Assembly: GCF_028553765.1 (NCBI RefSeq)
Contig: NZ_CP067134.1
Span: forward strand, 3,570,761-3,634,760
Length of the DNA: 64,000 bases
Source: Paracoccus stylophorae
GTDB lineage: Bacteria; Pseudomonadota; Alphaproteobacteria; Rhodobacterales; Rhodobacteraceae
Reading direction: 5' to 3'
The notes under the pieces were generated by a model. That model was given only the letters and a program-made list of their open reading frames with translations, searched no databases and was not told where the DNA came from. Of this stretch, positions 39,320 to 52,266 are shown one piece after another (positions within the stretch are counted from its first letter, which is position 1; every line of letters starts with the position of its first letter). The position numbers and the translations under genes were made by a program.

Positions 39320-41084
39320 TCCTCCAGTTCCTCGATCGGGGTCGGGCTTCGCTTGCGCCAGTTCGGGTATTCATCGCTGGTGCCCGGCACATTGGTCGGC
39401 TCGCGCGGCCCGGCGATGTCTGCCAGTCGCACGGCCATCAGCAGCGCGGGCGTGCGCGCGACATATTCATGCGCCGCCAGCAGGACGGCATCGGGCAATG
39501 CCCCCGCCGCGGCCGCCCGATCCCCTGCACCCTCAAGCGCATCCATGTCGCGCAGCGCGGCCAGAAGATCGCGCCGCTCGGACTTCCGTTCAACGCGATG
39601 CCGGGCCGAAATGTCGGCGTCGACCAGTCCGAACCGCTCGCGGTCATCGATGTCGCGCCCTTCCCACCAGTCGGCCAGCGTCGGCAGGTCATGGGTCGAC
39701 AGACATGCCAGCGCCTCGGCCGGATAGCGGTGCGGCGGCGTGAAACCCGTCGCATTCCGCTCGAAGTAAAGCAGCCGGTAGGAGAGGATATTGGCCTGCT
39801 GCATCACGCGGCGGAACCCGCGCGGAACCGAGCCCAGATCCTCGCCCACGATGACCGCACCGGCGGCCCGCGATTCGGCGGCAAGAACCTTCAGCATCTG
39901 GGGCATCGGATAGCGCAGATATCCGCCTTGCGCCGCGCTGGTGTCCTCGGGGATCAGGAACAGTTGCCACAGCGCCATCGCGTGATCGATCCGCAGTGCG
40001 CCGGCATGGGACAGCTGCGCGCGGATCATGTCGCGGAAGGGGGCGAAATCCTGCGCCTCCAGGGCCTCGGGCGAGGGTGCGGCCAGGCCCCAGTTCTGCC
40101 CCTGCGTCTGGAACAGGTCGGGCGGCGCGCCGATCTGCAGCCCGCGCAGCATCGTGTCCCCGCCCCAGCCGGCCGAGCCGTCGGGCGCCTCGCCCACCGC
40201 GAGGTCCAGATAAAGGCCCAGGCGCATCCCCGCCCCGCGCGCCCGGCGCTGCACGGCAGCCAGCTGCCGGTCGGCCACCCATTGCAGCCAGACGTGAAAC
40301 GCGATGTCGTTCCGGTGGGCGCGCGCAAAATCGCGCACCGCCGCGCTGTCCGGCCGCCTGAAGGCGTCAGACCAGCTTTGCCATCCCGCCCCGAACCCGT
40401 CGGCGACCATCTGCGCCGACAACGCCTCGAACGTCGCGTGATGCGCCAGCGCCGCGCCGCGCGCCGCGGCGAATGCCTCGTGATCGGCGCGCGCGGCGTC
40501 GTCAGCGAAGGGCGCACGGTCGAAGATGTCGCGCAGCGCCGCAAGCTTCAGCCCGGCGACGCGCGTGTAGTCCACCTGATCCGCGCCGCGCAGCCCGTGC
40601 AGCGCGGGCGCAGGGGGGGCCGCCCCCGGCACGTCATCGACGGCGATGTAAAGCGGGTTCAGGAACGCGCGATTGGACGGCGCGAACGGGCTGCATCGTT
40701 CGGGGTCGGCCAGAAACAGCGCGTGCAGCGGGTTGATCCCGACGAAATCGGCCCCTGCCCGCGCCGCGATTTCGGCAAGATCGCCCAGATCGCGGAAATC
40801 GCCGATGCCCCAGTTCCGCGCCGAGCGCAGTTCGTAAAGCTGGCAGAACAGACCCCAGGCCGGCGCCCGCCGCAAACCCGGCGGAACGAAGCAGCGCGCA
40901 TCGGGCGGCGCGAACATGCGCCGGTCGCGTGGCGGGCCGCCCGGCACCCCGGCCTCGGGGTCGACGCCAAGCGCGCGCAGCATCGTGCGGCGGGTGGCGG
41001 CGGGCACCCTGCGCCGCGTGCCATGGGCGTCCGTATAGGCCGGCGGGATGCCATAATCCCGGCCAAGCCTTTCCAGATCGCGCG

Positions 41085-41088
<4 letters not shown>
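39247..41088 (-). CDS. malQ: 4-alpha-glucanotransferase (amylomaltase, GH77)
   Basis: A 613-aa GH77 enzyme that disproportionates maltodextrins and provides primers and substrates for the other glucan enzymes. Catalytic Asp is in ALRIDHAMALWQLF, Glu in VIVGEDLGSVPRG and the third Asp in LSTHDLPTLADWW. It is the last gene of the glgE-mak-glgB-glgX-treZ-malQ operon and overlaps treZ by 4 bp. Its C-terminal 24 codons lie opposite the end of glgA, an uncommon coding-coding antisense overlap of 73 bp. The C-terminal RLSRLRPRPATSPA is in this overlap and is likely not catalytic. Confidence 0.94.
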
Positions 41089-42859
<1,771 letters not shown>

Positions 42860-42863
<4 letters not shown>

Positions 42864-44944
42864 GGCGTCGCGCCCTCGAACAGCAGGATTGACCGCTCCG
42901 GGATCTCGACGGCCGGGCCGAGCGTGCGTTCCTCGCCCTCGACCGTCGCCGTCCCGGATGCCGTGTCGATCAGCAGCCGCCACGAACCGCACAGCGCATC
43001 GGGCAGATCGAACTGCACCGGCGACGCGGCGGCGTTCAGGAAGACCATCAGCCCGCCGCCCCGCCCCGACAGATGCAGGCACAGCATGCGGTTCTCGGGA
43101 TCGTCCCAGTCCTGCGGCGTCATCTCTGCACCGTCCGGACGCAACCAGCGCGCCCTGACATCGAACCGGTCGCGCGGGTCGGCATGAATGAACTTTTCCG
43201 CCCGCAGCAGGCTGCGGCTGCGCCGGATGGCGATCAGGTTCCTGACGAACGCCTCGAAGTCGCGGTCGCCCGGCCCGTCCGGGTCCCAATCCAGCCAGCT
43301 GAACTCGACATCCTGGCAATAGGCGTTGTTGTTGCCGTGCTGGCTGCGCCCGCGTTCGTCGCCCATCAGGATCATCGGCAACCCCTGCGAGATCACCACC
43401 GTCGTCATCAGGTTGCGCCTCTGCCGGTCGCGCAGCGCAAGGATCTGCGGGTCGTCCGTCGGCCCCTCGACCCCGCAATTCCACGACAGGTTGTGATCGT
43501 GACCGTCGTTATTGTCCTCGCCATTGGCCTCGTTGTGCTTGTCGTCATAGCTGACGAGATCGTCCAGCGTGAAGCCGTCATGGGCGGTGACGAAATTGAC
43601 GCTGGCCCAGGGTCGCCGGCCTTCGTGTTCGAACAGTTGCGACGATCCCAGCAGGCCATCGGCCAGCGTCGCGGCAACGCCCGGATCGCCGCGCCAGAAG
43701 GCGCGCGCGGTGTCGCGCCAGCGGTCATTCCACTCGGCCCAGCCGGGCGGAAAACTGCCCAGCTGATACCCTTCGGGGCCGGTATCCCACGGCTCGGCGA
43801 TCAGCTTCACCCGGCTCAGCACCGGGTCCTGCCGTGTCGCCTCCAGAAAGACCGCGTGCATGTCGAACGCCTCGCGCTCGCGCCCCAAGGTCGTGGCCAG
43901 GTCGAAGCGGAACCCGTCGACGTGACATTCCTCGACCCAGTAACGCAGCGAATCCATCACCATCTGAAGCGTCCTGGTGTGGCGCATGTCCAGCGCGTTG
44001 CCGCAGCCGGTGGTGTCGTAGTAATGCCGCGGTTCGTCGGCCAGGATGTAGTAGCTGGCATTGTCGATCCCGCGGAACGACAGCGTCGGCCCCATCTCGT
44101 TGCCTTCGGCGGTATGGTTGTAGACCACGTCCATGATGACCTCGATCCCCGCCTCGTGCAGGCGGCGCACCATCAGCTTGAACTCGTTGATGGCGCCATC
44201 GCGGGTCAGGTATCGCGGGGCGGGTGCGAAAAACCCGATCGTGTTATAGCCCCAGTAATTCGTCAGCCCCCGTTCGACCAGATGCCGGTCGTCGAAGAAC
44301 GCCTGCACCGGCAGCAACTCGACCGCCGTGACGCCAAGATCGACGAGGTGATCGATCGTCGAGCGCGTGGCCAGCCCCTCGAACGTGCCGCGAACCCGCT
44401 CGGGCAGCGCGGTGTTGCGGGCGGTCATGCCCTTGACATGCGCCTCGTAGATGATCGTGTCCTGCCAGGCGCGGTTCGGCGGGACGTCGCCGCCCCAGGT
44501 ATGGGACGGATCGACCACCACGCATTTGGGCATCACGAAGGCGCTGTCGCGCTTGTCAAAGCTCAGATCGCCCCTCTTGTGGCCGATGCGATAGCCGAAC
44601 AGCGCGTCGTGCCACCTCAGCTGTCCGCTCAGCCCCCGCGCATAGGGGTCGATCAGCAGCTTGTTGGGGTTGAACCTGTGCCCCGCCTCGGGCGCGTAGG
44701 GACCATAGACGCGATAGCCGTAAAGCTGGCCGGGCCGGATCCAGGGAAGGTATCCGTGCCACACCTGATGCGTGTTCTCGGGCAGTTCGATCCGGTCCGT
44801 CTCGCGCCGGCCGGCCGGGTCGAACAGGCACAACTCGACCCGCGTCGCATTGGCCGAAAACAGGGCGAAGTTGACACCCGATCCGTCCCATGTCGCCCCC
44901 AGAGGCCAGTCGGACCCCTCCAGCGGCAGTTGTTTCACGACCAT
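42860..44944 (-). CDS. glgX: Glycogen debranching enzyme (isoamylase-type)
   Basis: A 694-aa GH13 debranching enzyme that removes alpha-1,6 branches. An N-terminal CBM48 module (about 1-110) has the SDWPLGATWDGSGVNFALFS start. Catalytic Asp is in DGFRFDLATTLGRE, Glu in LIAEPWDTGPEGYQLG and the third Asp in TAHDGFTLDDLVSY. The start MVVKQLPLEG at 44944 lies 1 bp after the glgB stop; 11 upstream codons in frame overlap glgB. Its product chains would feed MalQ and TreY. Confidence 0.95.
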
Positions 44945-44945
44945 T

Positions 44946-47156
44946 TCAGCCCTCCGGCACCAGCACCAACACGCCAAGCGGCGGCAGCGTCATCGTGGCA
45001 GCGGCGGGGCGGCCATGCGCGCCCGGTGCCGTGGCGATGACATGGCCGCCATTGCCCGCGCCCGATCCGCCATATTCGGCGGCATCGGTGTTCATCACCT
45101 CGCGCCAGCGTCCTTCGCAAGGCAGCCCGATGCGAAACCCCTCGCGCAGAACCGGCGCCATGTTGGCGATCACGGCTACCGGCGGCGTGCCGTCGTCGCC
45201 CTTGCGCAGATAGCTGAAGACGTTGTTCTCGCTGTCGCCGCCATCGATCCATTCGAACCCCTCGGGCGCGCAGTCGCGAAGATGCAGGGCCGGCGTCTCG
45301 CGATAAAGCCGGTTCAGGTCGCGCACCAGGTTTTGCACCCCCGCATGGGCCGGATCGTCCAGCAGGTGCCAGTCAAGGCTGCGGTCGTGGTTCCATTCGC
45401 GTTCTTGTCCGAACTCGCCGCCCATGAACAGCAGCTTCTTGCCCGGATGGGTCCACATGAACCCGAAATAGGCGCGCAGATTGGCGAATTTCTGCCAGCG
45501 GTCGCCCGGCATCTTGCCCAGAAGTGAGCCCTTGCCGTGCACCACCTCGTCATGGCTCAGCGGCAGGATGAAGTTTTCCGAGAACGCATAATGTAGGCCG
45601 AAGGTCATCCTGTCGTGGTGATATTTCCGGTGGATCGGGTCCTGCGCCATGTATTCCAGCGTGTCGTGCATCCAGCCCATGTTCCACTTGAAATCGAACC
45701 CCAGCCCGTCTTCGCCGACGGGCCGGCTGACGCCGGGCCAGGCGGTGGATTCCTCGGCGATGGTCAGCGTGCCGGGGGCGCGCTCGGACACGGTCACGTT
45801 GGTGCGCCGCAGGAAATCGACCGCGTCCAGGTTTTCGCGCCCGCCAAAGCGATTGGGCAGCCATTCGCCCGGCTCGCGCGAATAGTCGAGATACAGCATC
45901 GAGGCCACGGCATCCACGCGCAGCGCATCGACGTGAAACTCTCGCAGCCAGTAAAGCGCGCTGGCGCGCAGGAAATTGGCGACCTCGACCCGGCCGAAAT
46001 TATAGATCAGCGTGTTCCAGTCGCGGTGAAATCCCAGCCGCGGATCCTCGTGTTCGTAAAGCGCCGTGCCGTCGAACCGCACCAGACCATGCGCGTCCGA
46101 CGGAAAATGCGCCGGCACCCAGTCCACGATCACCCCCAGACCCGCGCGGTGCAGCTGATCCACCAGCCGGGCGAAATCCGCCGGTGTGCCGTGACGCGCG
46201 GTCGGCGCGAACATCCCGATCGGCTGATACCCCCACGACCCGGTGAACGGGTGTTCGGACACGGGCAGCAGTTCGACATGGGTGAATCCCATGTCGGTCG
46301 CGTAATCGGCCAGCGCCTCGGCCAGTTCGTCATAGGACAGGATGCGGTCGCCCTCGCCGCGCCGCCAGGACCCCAGATGCGCCTCGTAAACCGAAATCGG
46401 GGCTTCGACGGGGACGGCGTCGGTCAGGGCCTGCATCCAGTCCGCATCCTGCCACGCATGTTCCGGCAGCCCGGCAATGACCGAGGCGGTTGCGGGCGGA
46501 GGCTCGGCGGCGAAGGCCACCGGATCGGCTTTCAGGGGCAGCACCGCGCCGTGCACGCCCAGGATCTCGTATTTGTAAAGCGCGCCTTTGCGCAGGCCGG
46601 GGATGAACAGCTCCCACACGCCCGCCGCGTGGCGGCGGCGCATCGGATGGCGGCGCCCGTCCCAGGCGTTGAAATCGCCGACGACACTGACGCGCCGCGC
46701 GTTCGGGGCCCAGACGGCAAAGGCGGTGCCGGCGACGCCCTCATGCGTGACCGGATGCGCGCCCAGCTTGCGATACAGCTCCTCGTGCCGGCCCTCGGCC
46801 AGCAGGTGTTCGTCGAACTCGCCCAGCAGCGGACCGAAGGAATAGGGATCGTCAAGTTCCCACTCGGCATCCCCGGCCCGCATCCGAAGACGATAGGGAA
46901 AGGCCCGGCTGCGGCGTCCCGCCGCGCCGCTGAAGAACCCTTCGGCGTCGATCCGGTCCAGGGTCGCGACGGGCTGTCCGGTCTTGCGGTCGATCACCGC
47001 CACCTCGCCCGCCTCGGGGGCGAACACGCGCACGACCGGCCCGCCCCGGTCGCGTTCATGCATCCCCAGAATGGCGAAAGGATCGGCGTGGCGACCCCGC
47101 AGGATCGCCTCCACCTCGGTCGGATCGGGCCGGTGATCGGGTGTCGCGCGGCTCAT
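44946..47156 (-). CDS. glgB: 1,4-alpha-glucan branching enzyme
   Basis: A 736-aa GH13 branching enzyme. Two N-terminal modules (about 1-210, including [12 protein letters not shown]) precede the catalytic barrel. Asp nucleophile is in [19 protein letters not shown], Glu in [12 protein letters not shown], and the third Asp in [15 protein letters not shown]. The length is that of E. coli-type GlgB (about 730). It overlaps mak by 4 bp. It introduces alpha-1,6 branches into glucan made by GlgA or GlgE. Confidence 0.96.
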   Translation of the reverse strand: MSRATPDHRPDPTEVEAILRGRHADPFAILGMHERDRGGPVVRVFAPEAGEVAVIDRKTGQPVATLDRIDAEGFFSGAAGRRSRAFPYRLRMRAGDAEWELDDPYSFGPLLGEFDEHLLAEGRHEELYRKLGAHPVTHEGVAGTAFAVWAPNARRVSVVGDFNAWDGRRHPMRRRHAAGVWELFIPGLRKGALYKYEILGVHGAVLPLKADPVAFAAEPPPATASVIAGLPEHAWQDADWMQALTDAVPVEAPISVYEAHLGSWRRGEGDRILSYDELAEALADYATDMGFTHVELLPVSEHPFTGSWGYQPIGMFAPTARHGTPADFARLVDQLHRAGLGVIVDWVPAHFPSDAHGLVRFDGTALYEHEDPRLGFHRDWNTLIYNFGRVEVANFLRASALYWLREFHVDALRVDAVASMLYLDYSREPGEWLPNRFGGRENLDAVDFLRRTNVTVSERAPGTLTIAEESTAWPGVSRPVGEDGLGFDFKWNMGWMHDTLEYMAQDPIHRKYHHDRMTFGLHYAFSENFILPLSHDEVVHGKGSLLGKMPGDRWQKFANLRAYFGFMWTHPGKKLLFMGGEFGQEREWNHDRSLDWHLLDDPAHAGVQNLVRDLNRLYRETPALHLRDCAPEGFEWIDGGDSENNVFSYLRKGDDGTPPVAVIANMAPVLREGFRIGLPCEGRWREVMNTDAAEYGGSGAGNGGHVIATAPGAHGRPAAATMTLPPLGVLVLVPEG

Positions 47157-48658
47157 GACGTGCCTCCGGCGTTTGCCAGATTCAGCAGACCGGCCATCGG
47201 CACGACGGCCCAGTCCGGCCGGTTCGACAACTCATAGGCGACCTCATAGGCAGCTTTCTGCACAAGGAAAAGATCCAGCAGCGCGGCAGCCAGCGGCGCG
47301 TCGGGATCGGCGTCGCTGCGCGCCATTTCGGAGCGATACCCGGCCAGAAACCCCTGCGCGGCGGCGGCGTGCCATGCGTCGGCAACCGGCGCGGCGGCCT
47401 TCGGGTCGTCCGCGCGCAGCACCGCCGCCCGCGCCGCATAGTCCAGCGACCGCAGCATCCCCGCCACATCGCGCAGCGGCGCCATCTTGGCGCGGCGCGC
47501 GGCCAGATCGCGCCGTGGCTCGCCTTCGAAATCGATGATCGCCAGATCGCCCCCCTCGGTGACCAGAACCTGCCCCAGATGATAATCGCCATGGATGCGC
47601 GTGCGCCAGCCCGACGGCGCCAGCCGTGCCACGCGCGCGATCTTCGCGTCCAGCGCGGGTCTTGCCGCGACCAGATCGCCCGCCAGATCCGCCAGCGCGC
47701 CTGACCCCGCCGCCGCCTGCGCGATCATGCGCCAGGTTTCCTCGACATCCGCCGCGGCCTCGGCGACCCATGACTTCAGGTCGTCCTGCGTGACCGCGAC
47801 AGGGGCAAAGGCCGGATCGTCGGTCGTTTTCGCCAATGCCTGATGCAGCCCGCCGGTCCGCACGCCCAGCAGACGGCACAGCGCGGCATCGTCGGCCATG
47901 TCCGCCGGGCCGGCATCGCCCGCGATCGCGGCATCCAGACGCCGGGCGAAATGGCTCCACGCATCGCCGCGATTGGCGACAAAGGCGAATGCGGCCGCCA
48001 GCGTCGTCGGCTCCTGCCCGGCCCCGGTCAGCGTCGCGCTGCCCAGCCAGGCGGGCGCATGGGCAAACCCGGCCGCACAGGTCAGATGGCGCGAGATTTC
48101 GACATCGGGCTGCGGCCCGGCGCGCAACCGGCGATAGATCTTCAGGATCACGTCCCGCCCGAAGGCGATGGAGACGTTGCTTTGCTCGGCGGCCAACGGC
48201 CGGGGCGTCTCGGTGTCCGGCGGAATGCCCGCCCCCTCGAACCGGACAGCGCCGCCGTCGCCTTCCAGCAACGCGCCATCGCGCATCGCGTGCAGAATAT
48301 CGCCGGCCAGCGCCATGTCGGTCCCTCCGTCGCACAAGGCCGCGCCATCCGGCAGATGTCCGATAATGTCCGCGCCCTCGGCATCGCGCCCCGCGGTCAG
48401 CGGCAGGAAATACCGCTGCACGCCGCCGGCCAGCGCCACATCGGCCACGCACAACGCCGCCCGCCCCCTTTGCATGGCGGCGGCACAGGTCAGATCCACG
48501 CCCTCGATGCGCGATTCCTTGGCGCCGAACCAGCGGCGCGTCGCCAGATACGCCTGCAGCGCGTCACGGACCAACTCGCGTCCGGCCTCGCCGTTCAGCG
48601 TGGCGCAAAGATCGTCGCCCGCCGTCGCCGCAGCATCGGTTCCCGCTGGCGTGGTCAT
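47153..48658 (-). CDS. mak: Maltokinase (Pep2/Mak-type)
   Basis: A 501-aa kinase-like protein that would phosphorylate maltose to maltose-1-phosphate, the GlgE donor. The N-terminal cap has [18 protein letters not shown]. The kinase-like core has [19 protein letters not shown], the catalytic loop [17 protein letters not shown] (HxD), and [17 protein letters not shown] (metal-binding Asp and the conserved EGEP block of this family). The start at 48658 is set by a 4-bp overlap with glgE; the longer frame upstream is inside glgE. In many bacteria this domain is fused to TreS; here it stands alone and is paired with glgE and glgB. Confidence 0.92.
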   Translation of the reverse strand: MTTPAGTDAAATAGDDLCATLNGEAGRELVRDALQAYLATRRWFGAKESRIEGVDLTCAAAMQRGRAALCVADVALAGGVQRYFLPLTAGRDAEGADIIGHLPDGAALCDGGTDMALAGDILHAMRDGALLEGDGGAVRFEGAGIPPDTETPRPLAAEQSNVSIAFGRDVILKIYRRLRAGPQPDVEISRHLTCAAGFAHAPAWLGSATLTGAGQEPTTLAAAFAFVANRGDAWSHFARRLDAAIAGDAGPADMADDAALCRLLGVRTGGLHQALAKTTDDPAFAPVAVTQDDLKSWVAEAAADVEETWRMIAQAAAGSGALADLAGDLVAARPALDAKIARVARLAPSGWRTRIHGDYHLGQVLVTEGGDLAIIDFEGEPRRDLAARRAKMAPLRDVAGMLRSLDYAARAAVLRADDPKAAAPVADAWHAAAAQGFLAGYRSEMARSDADPDAPLAAALLDLFLVQKAAYEVAYELSNRPDWAVVPMAGLLNLANAGGTS

Positions 48659-50664
48659 GCGCGCGCCGCCCCCGGTGGGAACAGGCGCCAGATCGCATAG
48701 GGCCGCGTATCCGGGTCCAGCGTAAGGGTGTGATCCTTGCCGTGCCAGGTAAAGCGGTTGCCCTGCAACAGATCCTGCACCTCGATCGAGGCGCTGTCGG
48801 GCAGCCCGAATTCCCACAGCGGCACTTCGAAGCCGAATTCGCGCGGCGCGCGGGGATCGAGATTGACGTGGAAAAGCAGGAAACTGTCCGCGTCCTTGTC
48901 GAACCGGCCATAGTAAAGAACATCGTCGTCATGCGCCGGGAAAAAGCGCAGATTGGTGAAATCGCGCATCGCCGGGTGTTCGGCGCGGATGCGGTTGATC
49001 AGGCGGATATCGTCCTTGATATGGCCCGGCTGGCCGAAATCCCATTGCCGCAGCTGATATTTCTCGCTGTCGAGATATTCCTCCTTGCCGGGCACGGGGC
49101 GGCCCTCGCAGATCTCGAACCCGTTATAGATGCCGTAATTCCCGGCCAGCGTCGCGGCCAGCACCAGCCGCGTGCGGAAACCCGGCCGGCCGCTGGTCTG
49201 CAGGAAATACGGGTTGATATCGGGCGTATTGGCGAAAAAGTTCGGCCGCATATAGTGGCGGCATTCCTCGCGCGTCAGCTCGGTCAGGTATTCGGTCAGT
49301 TCCGCCTTGGAATGGCGCCAGGTGAAATAGCTGTATGATTGCGTGAACCCGATCTTCGCCAGCCGTTTCATCACCTTGGGCCGGGTAAATGCCTCGGCCA
49401 GAAAGATCGTGTCGGGGTGGCGCGCCTGCACCTCGGCGATCATCCATTCCCAGAACGGGAACGGCTTGGTGTGCGGATTGTCGACGCGAAAGATCTTCAC
49501 CCCATGCGCGACCCAGAACAGCACGACATCGCGCAACTCCAGCCACAGCGAGGGCAGCGCGTCGCGGTAGAAATGGACGTTAACGATATCCTCGTATTTC
49601 TTGGGCGGGTTCTCGGCGAACTTGATGCTGCCGTCGGGGCGCCAGTCGAACCACTTGGGATGCTCCTTGATCCACGGGTGATCCGGCGAACACTGGATCG
49701 CGAAATCCAGCGCGATCTCCAGCCCATGATCCGCCGCAGCGGCGACCAGCCGGTCGAAATCCTCCAGCGTGCCAAGATCGGGGTGGATCGCTTTATGCCC
49801 CCCCTCCTGCGCCCCGATGGCATAGGGACTGCCGGGATCGTCCGGGCCTGCGGTCAGGCTGTTGTTCGGACCCTTGCGGTTGGTGCGCCCGATAGGATGG
49901 ATGGGCGGGAAATACAGCACGTCGAAACCCAGATCGCGCACGTAATCCAGCCGGTCGATCACGTCGTCGAACGTGCCGTGGCTGCCATCCGCGCCCCAGG
50001 ACCGCGGCATCATCTCGTACCAGGCGCTGAAACCGGCCGCATCGCGATCCGCGCGCAGGGGCAGGTCACGTCCATACTGCGACAGGTTGGTGCGCGGCCC
50101 GGTCTCGCGCATCAGGGTCCGTGTCTCGTCCGACATCAGCAGCGATTGCCGCCCCGCATCGTCCGCATCCTCCAGCCGCGCCAGCAACTGGGTCAGCGCC
50201 TTTTTCGGCCGCGCCTTCAGCGCCGCGCCGGCGTCCAGGGCCTCGGCGACAAGGCGCCGCCCCTCCTCCAGTTCCAGCGAGACGCGCTGACCGGCCGCGA
50301 TCTTCTTGGCCGTGTCCTCGTGCCAGGTGGCGAAAAGATCGCGCCACGCGATCAGGGTCAGCCACCACAGCCCCGGTTCCGGCACCGAGATCTCGGCGGC
50401 CCAGCGGTCGTTGACCAGATGGCGCATCTCCGCCTCGGTCACCGGCCCGCCCCGGTCGGCACGCAGCTGCACCGCCGCGCGGATCCGGTCATGGCCATCC
50501 CCGAATACATCCGCCTCGAACGTGAAATCGCGCCCGGCGATCACCTTCGCGGCGAACCTGCCGCCGTCGATTTCGTGCGAGACACCCTCGAAAGCGATGC
50601 GGTTCCGGGCGATCGTCATCACGGCGTCGATCGCGTTTGCCTGACTTTTTCCGGCAGCTGCCAT
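48655..50664 (-). CDS. glgE: Alpha-1,4-glucan:maltose-1-phosphate maltosyltransferase
   Basis: A 669-aa GH13_3 enzyme that extends alpha-1,4-glucan with maltosyl units from maltose-1-phosphate. Asp395 in FRVDNPHTKPFPFWEW and Glu424 in LAEAFTRPKVM match the catalytic pair described for the Streptomyces enzyme (Asp394/Glu423). Other family features are MPRSWGADGSHGTFDDVID and the phosphate-site surroundings RPNFFANTPDIN. The start at 50664 has GGAGA eight bases upstream. It is the first gene of the leftward operon glgE-mak-glgB-glgX-treZ-malQ; the promoter should be in 50665-50826. Confidence 0.96.
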   Translation of the reverse strand: MAAAGKSQANAIDAVMTIARNRIAFEGVSHEIDGGRFAAKVIAGRDFTFEADVFGDGHDRIRAAVQLRADRGGPVTEAEMRHLVNDRWAAEISVPEPGLWWLTLIAWRDLFATWHEDTAKKIAAGQRVSLELEEGRRLVAEALDAGAALKARPKKALTQLLARLEDADDAGRQSLLMSDETRTLMRETGPRTNLSQYGRDLPLRADRDAAGFSAWYEMMPRSWGADGSHGTFDDVIDRLDYVRDLGFDVLYFPPIHPIGRTNRKGPNNSLTAGPDDPGSPYAIGAQEGGHKAIHPDLGTLEDFDRLVAAAADHGLEIALDFAIQCSPDHPWIKEHPKWFDWRPDGSIKFAENPPKKYEDIVNVHFYRDALPSLWLELRDVVLFWVAHGVKIFRVDNPHTKPFPFWEWMIAEVQARHPDTIFLAEAFTRPKVMKRLAKIGFTQSYSYFTWRHSKAELTEYLTELTREECRHYMRPNFFANTPDINPYFLQTSGRPGFRTRLVLAATLAGNYGIYNGFEICEGRPVPGKEEYLDSEKYQLRQWDFGQPGHIKDDIRLINRIRAEHPAMRDFTNLRFFPAHDDDVLYYGRFDKDADSFLLFHVNLDPRAPREFGFEVPLWEFGLPDSASIEVQDLLQGNRFTWHGKDHTLTLDPDTRPYAIWRLFPPGAARA

Positions 50665-50826
50665 TCTTCGGTCTCCGACGGCGGTTCTCTGCTTTAAACC
50701 AGCCCTCTGCCGTTTGGTTCCCCAAGCCGTTGCAGCGCATGTCGTCCCGGCGGGGTGCGGCCCGGGGCAGTTCAGATAAGCTTTGTGCTTACGACCTGCC
50801 TGTCGGCACGAAATGCCTTCCTCGCA

Positions 50827-52086
50827 TCAGCCTTCAGCCAAATGACGCCGGATGATGTTGCTTCGATGCCTGAAAACTGCCTCGTCCGTGAACGGAGCAC
50901 CATCTGCCGCTGCTGCGAGCATAAGATTGGAAAGCTGCCGGCGATCAGCGTCCAGATCAGCCAGTTCCTTTGCCAGCGAAACCTTGTCTCCTCGGGGCAC
51001 CAATATGCCCCCCCGGTGAGCGGCGATGAGGTCATCCGGATAGGCGCTTTCATAACCCACCAGCGGGCAGCCCGAAGCCAGCGCCTCGATAAGACAGCGC
51101 GGCGATTCAGGGGTCAGATGGCAGAACAGGAAAACATGCGCGTTGCGCAATTCCTCCAGAACCGCAGTTCGATCATCCACGAAACCGGGCATTTCCACGC
51201 GATCCTGAAGGCCCGCCTTGGCGATCTGCGCAATCATTCCGGCCCGCTCGGAACCGTCCCCCAACCAGCGCGCGCGGAAATCCACACCCATATCCGACAG
51301 GTGCTTCAGCACCTCGATCCAGTCGAACGGACCCTTCATCGGATCGGCCCGGCCCGTATAGATCAGGCGCAACGGGCCTTCGGATGCCCCGCCTGCCTTG
51401 GTTGCAAGACGTTCGGGGGCGATATGGTCACGCGGCCCAAGGTGGATGTCATGGACGACTTCGGCGGGTCCGCGAGAGAATGGCGCATACGCCTCATAGG
51501 TCTCGCGGCCGTGAAAGAGGCCGAGGGTTGCGCGCCGGATGACGGCACGCTCAAGCGCCGCCATCGGCCTGTGAGCCAGACGCCGCCGAAGTCTTGCTTT
51601 CCAGGGCCCGGTCCCTGCTTCCTGACGCACGATCTCGGATTCGACACGATCGGTCCAGACGGCAAAGGGCCGCTTCATCCGATACGCTGTGAAGCTGGCG
51701 ACTGCGCCCCAATCGCCGAACAGGCCTCCGATCGCGAAGCTGAGCCACTGCGCCTCTGAGATGAGCTTCTGGATACGACGTCGCGTGGCAGGAAGATGGC
51801 GAAAAAACTGATCCGGCCGATAGGCCATCGGCAGCGGTTCGAATTGCACCCGGTCCAGTCTGGACGCAACATCAGATAATCGCTCCCATCCCCTCGGCGA
51901 AGAAGCGGGGTCGAGCGGCATCATGACCGTGACACGAGAAAAATTTTCAGCCCAGAGCCGAAGGCCGTTCACAGCCTGTCTTTCAACGAGGAGTTCGCCC
52001 TTTTCATCGCGATAGAGCGGCACGGGCGCATAGAGCAGGAGCGCGTCGTTCGTCGGAGACTCTTTCATGACCTGCGGTGCTCTCAT
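50827..52086 (-). CDS. Glycosyltransferase family 4-like
   Basis: A 419-aa GT-B glycosyltransferase. The donor-binding half starts with LRLIYTGRADPMKGPFDW, and the E-x7-E motif is in TPESPRCLIEALASGCPLVG, followed by YPDDLIAAHRGGILV. The N-terminal half begins LLLYAPVPLYRDEKGELLVE, a form seen in exopolysaccharide-type glycosyltransferases. The start may be 52086 or the internal ATG at 52068; neither has a strong ribosome site. It stands alone, 162 bp upstream of glgE and after a hairpin from the sugar dehydrogenase. The AT-richer codons in its first third hint at a somewhat different history from the glg genes. Confidence 0.85.
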   Translation of the reverse strand: MRAPQVMKESPTNDALLLYAPVPLYRDEKGELLVERQAVNGLRLWAENFSRVTVMMPLDPASSPRGWERLSDVASRLDRVQFEPLPMAYRPDQFFRHLPATRRRIQKLISEAQWLSFAIGGLFGDWGAVASFTAYRMKRPFAVWTDRVESEIVRQEAGTGPWKARLRRRLAHRPMAALERAVIRRATLGLFHGRETYEAYAPFSRGPAEVVHDIHLGPRDHIAPERLATKAGGASEGPLRLIYTGRADPMKGPFDWIEVLKHLSDMGVDFRARWLGDGSERAGMIAQIAKAGLQDRVEMPGFVDDRTAVLEELRNAHVFLFCHLTPESPRCLIEALASGCPLVGYESAYPDDLIAAHRGGILVPRGDKVSLAKELADLDADRRQLSNLMLAAAADGAPFTDEAVFRHRSNIIRRHLAEG

Positions 52087-52225
52087 AAACTCTTAACTAG
52101 GAAACAAGTCTCCAGGCGGTTCAGGACGTTCTCTCCGGTAAACCCGGCGCAGCCCATAGCAGACGACACATTCCTATTCAAATTGCCATGTCTCCACGCC
52201 GCACACCCCAAACCAGGTCGTGGCA

Positions 52226-52247
52226 GCGCCGCCCGTGCGGACGGCGC
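52226..52247 (-). terminator. Terminator-like hairpin after the sugar dehydrogenase
   Basis: Arms GCGCCGCCC (52226-52234) and GGACGGCGC (52239-52247) form a 9-bp stem with one G-T pair and a 4-nt loop. It lies 20 bp past the stop of the leftward sugar dehydrogenase. There is no T-run, so it may act with Rho or only protect the message end. Confidence 0.4.
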
Positions 52248-52266
52248 GCCCGTGTCGCTTTGGCTC

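Noticed and set aside
48659..48817. Longer maltokinase start at 48817
   Set aside because: The extra residues lie within glgE and have no similarity; the start at 48658 makes the same 4-bp overlap used throughout this operon.
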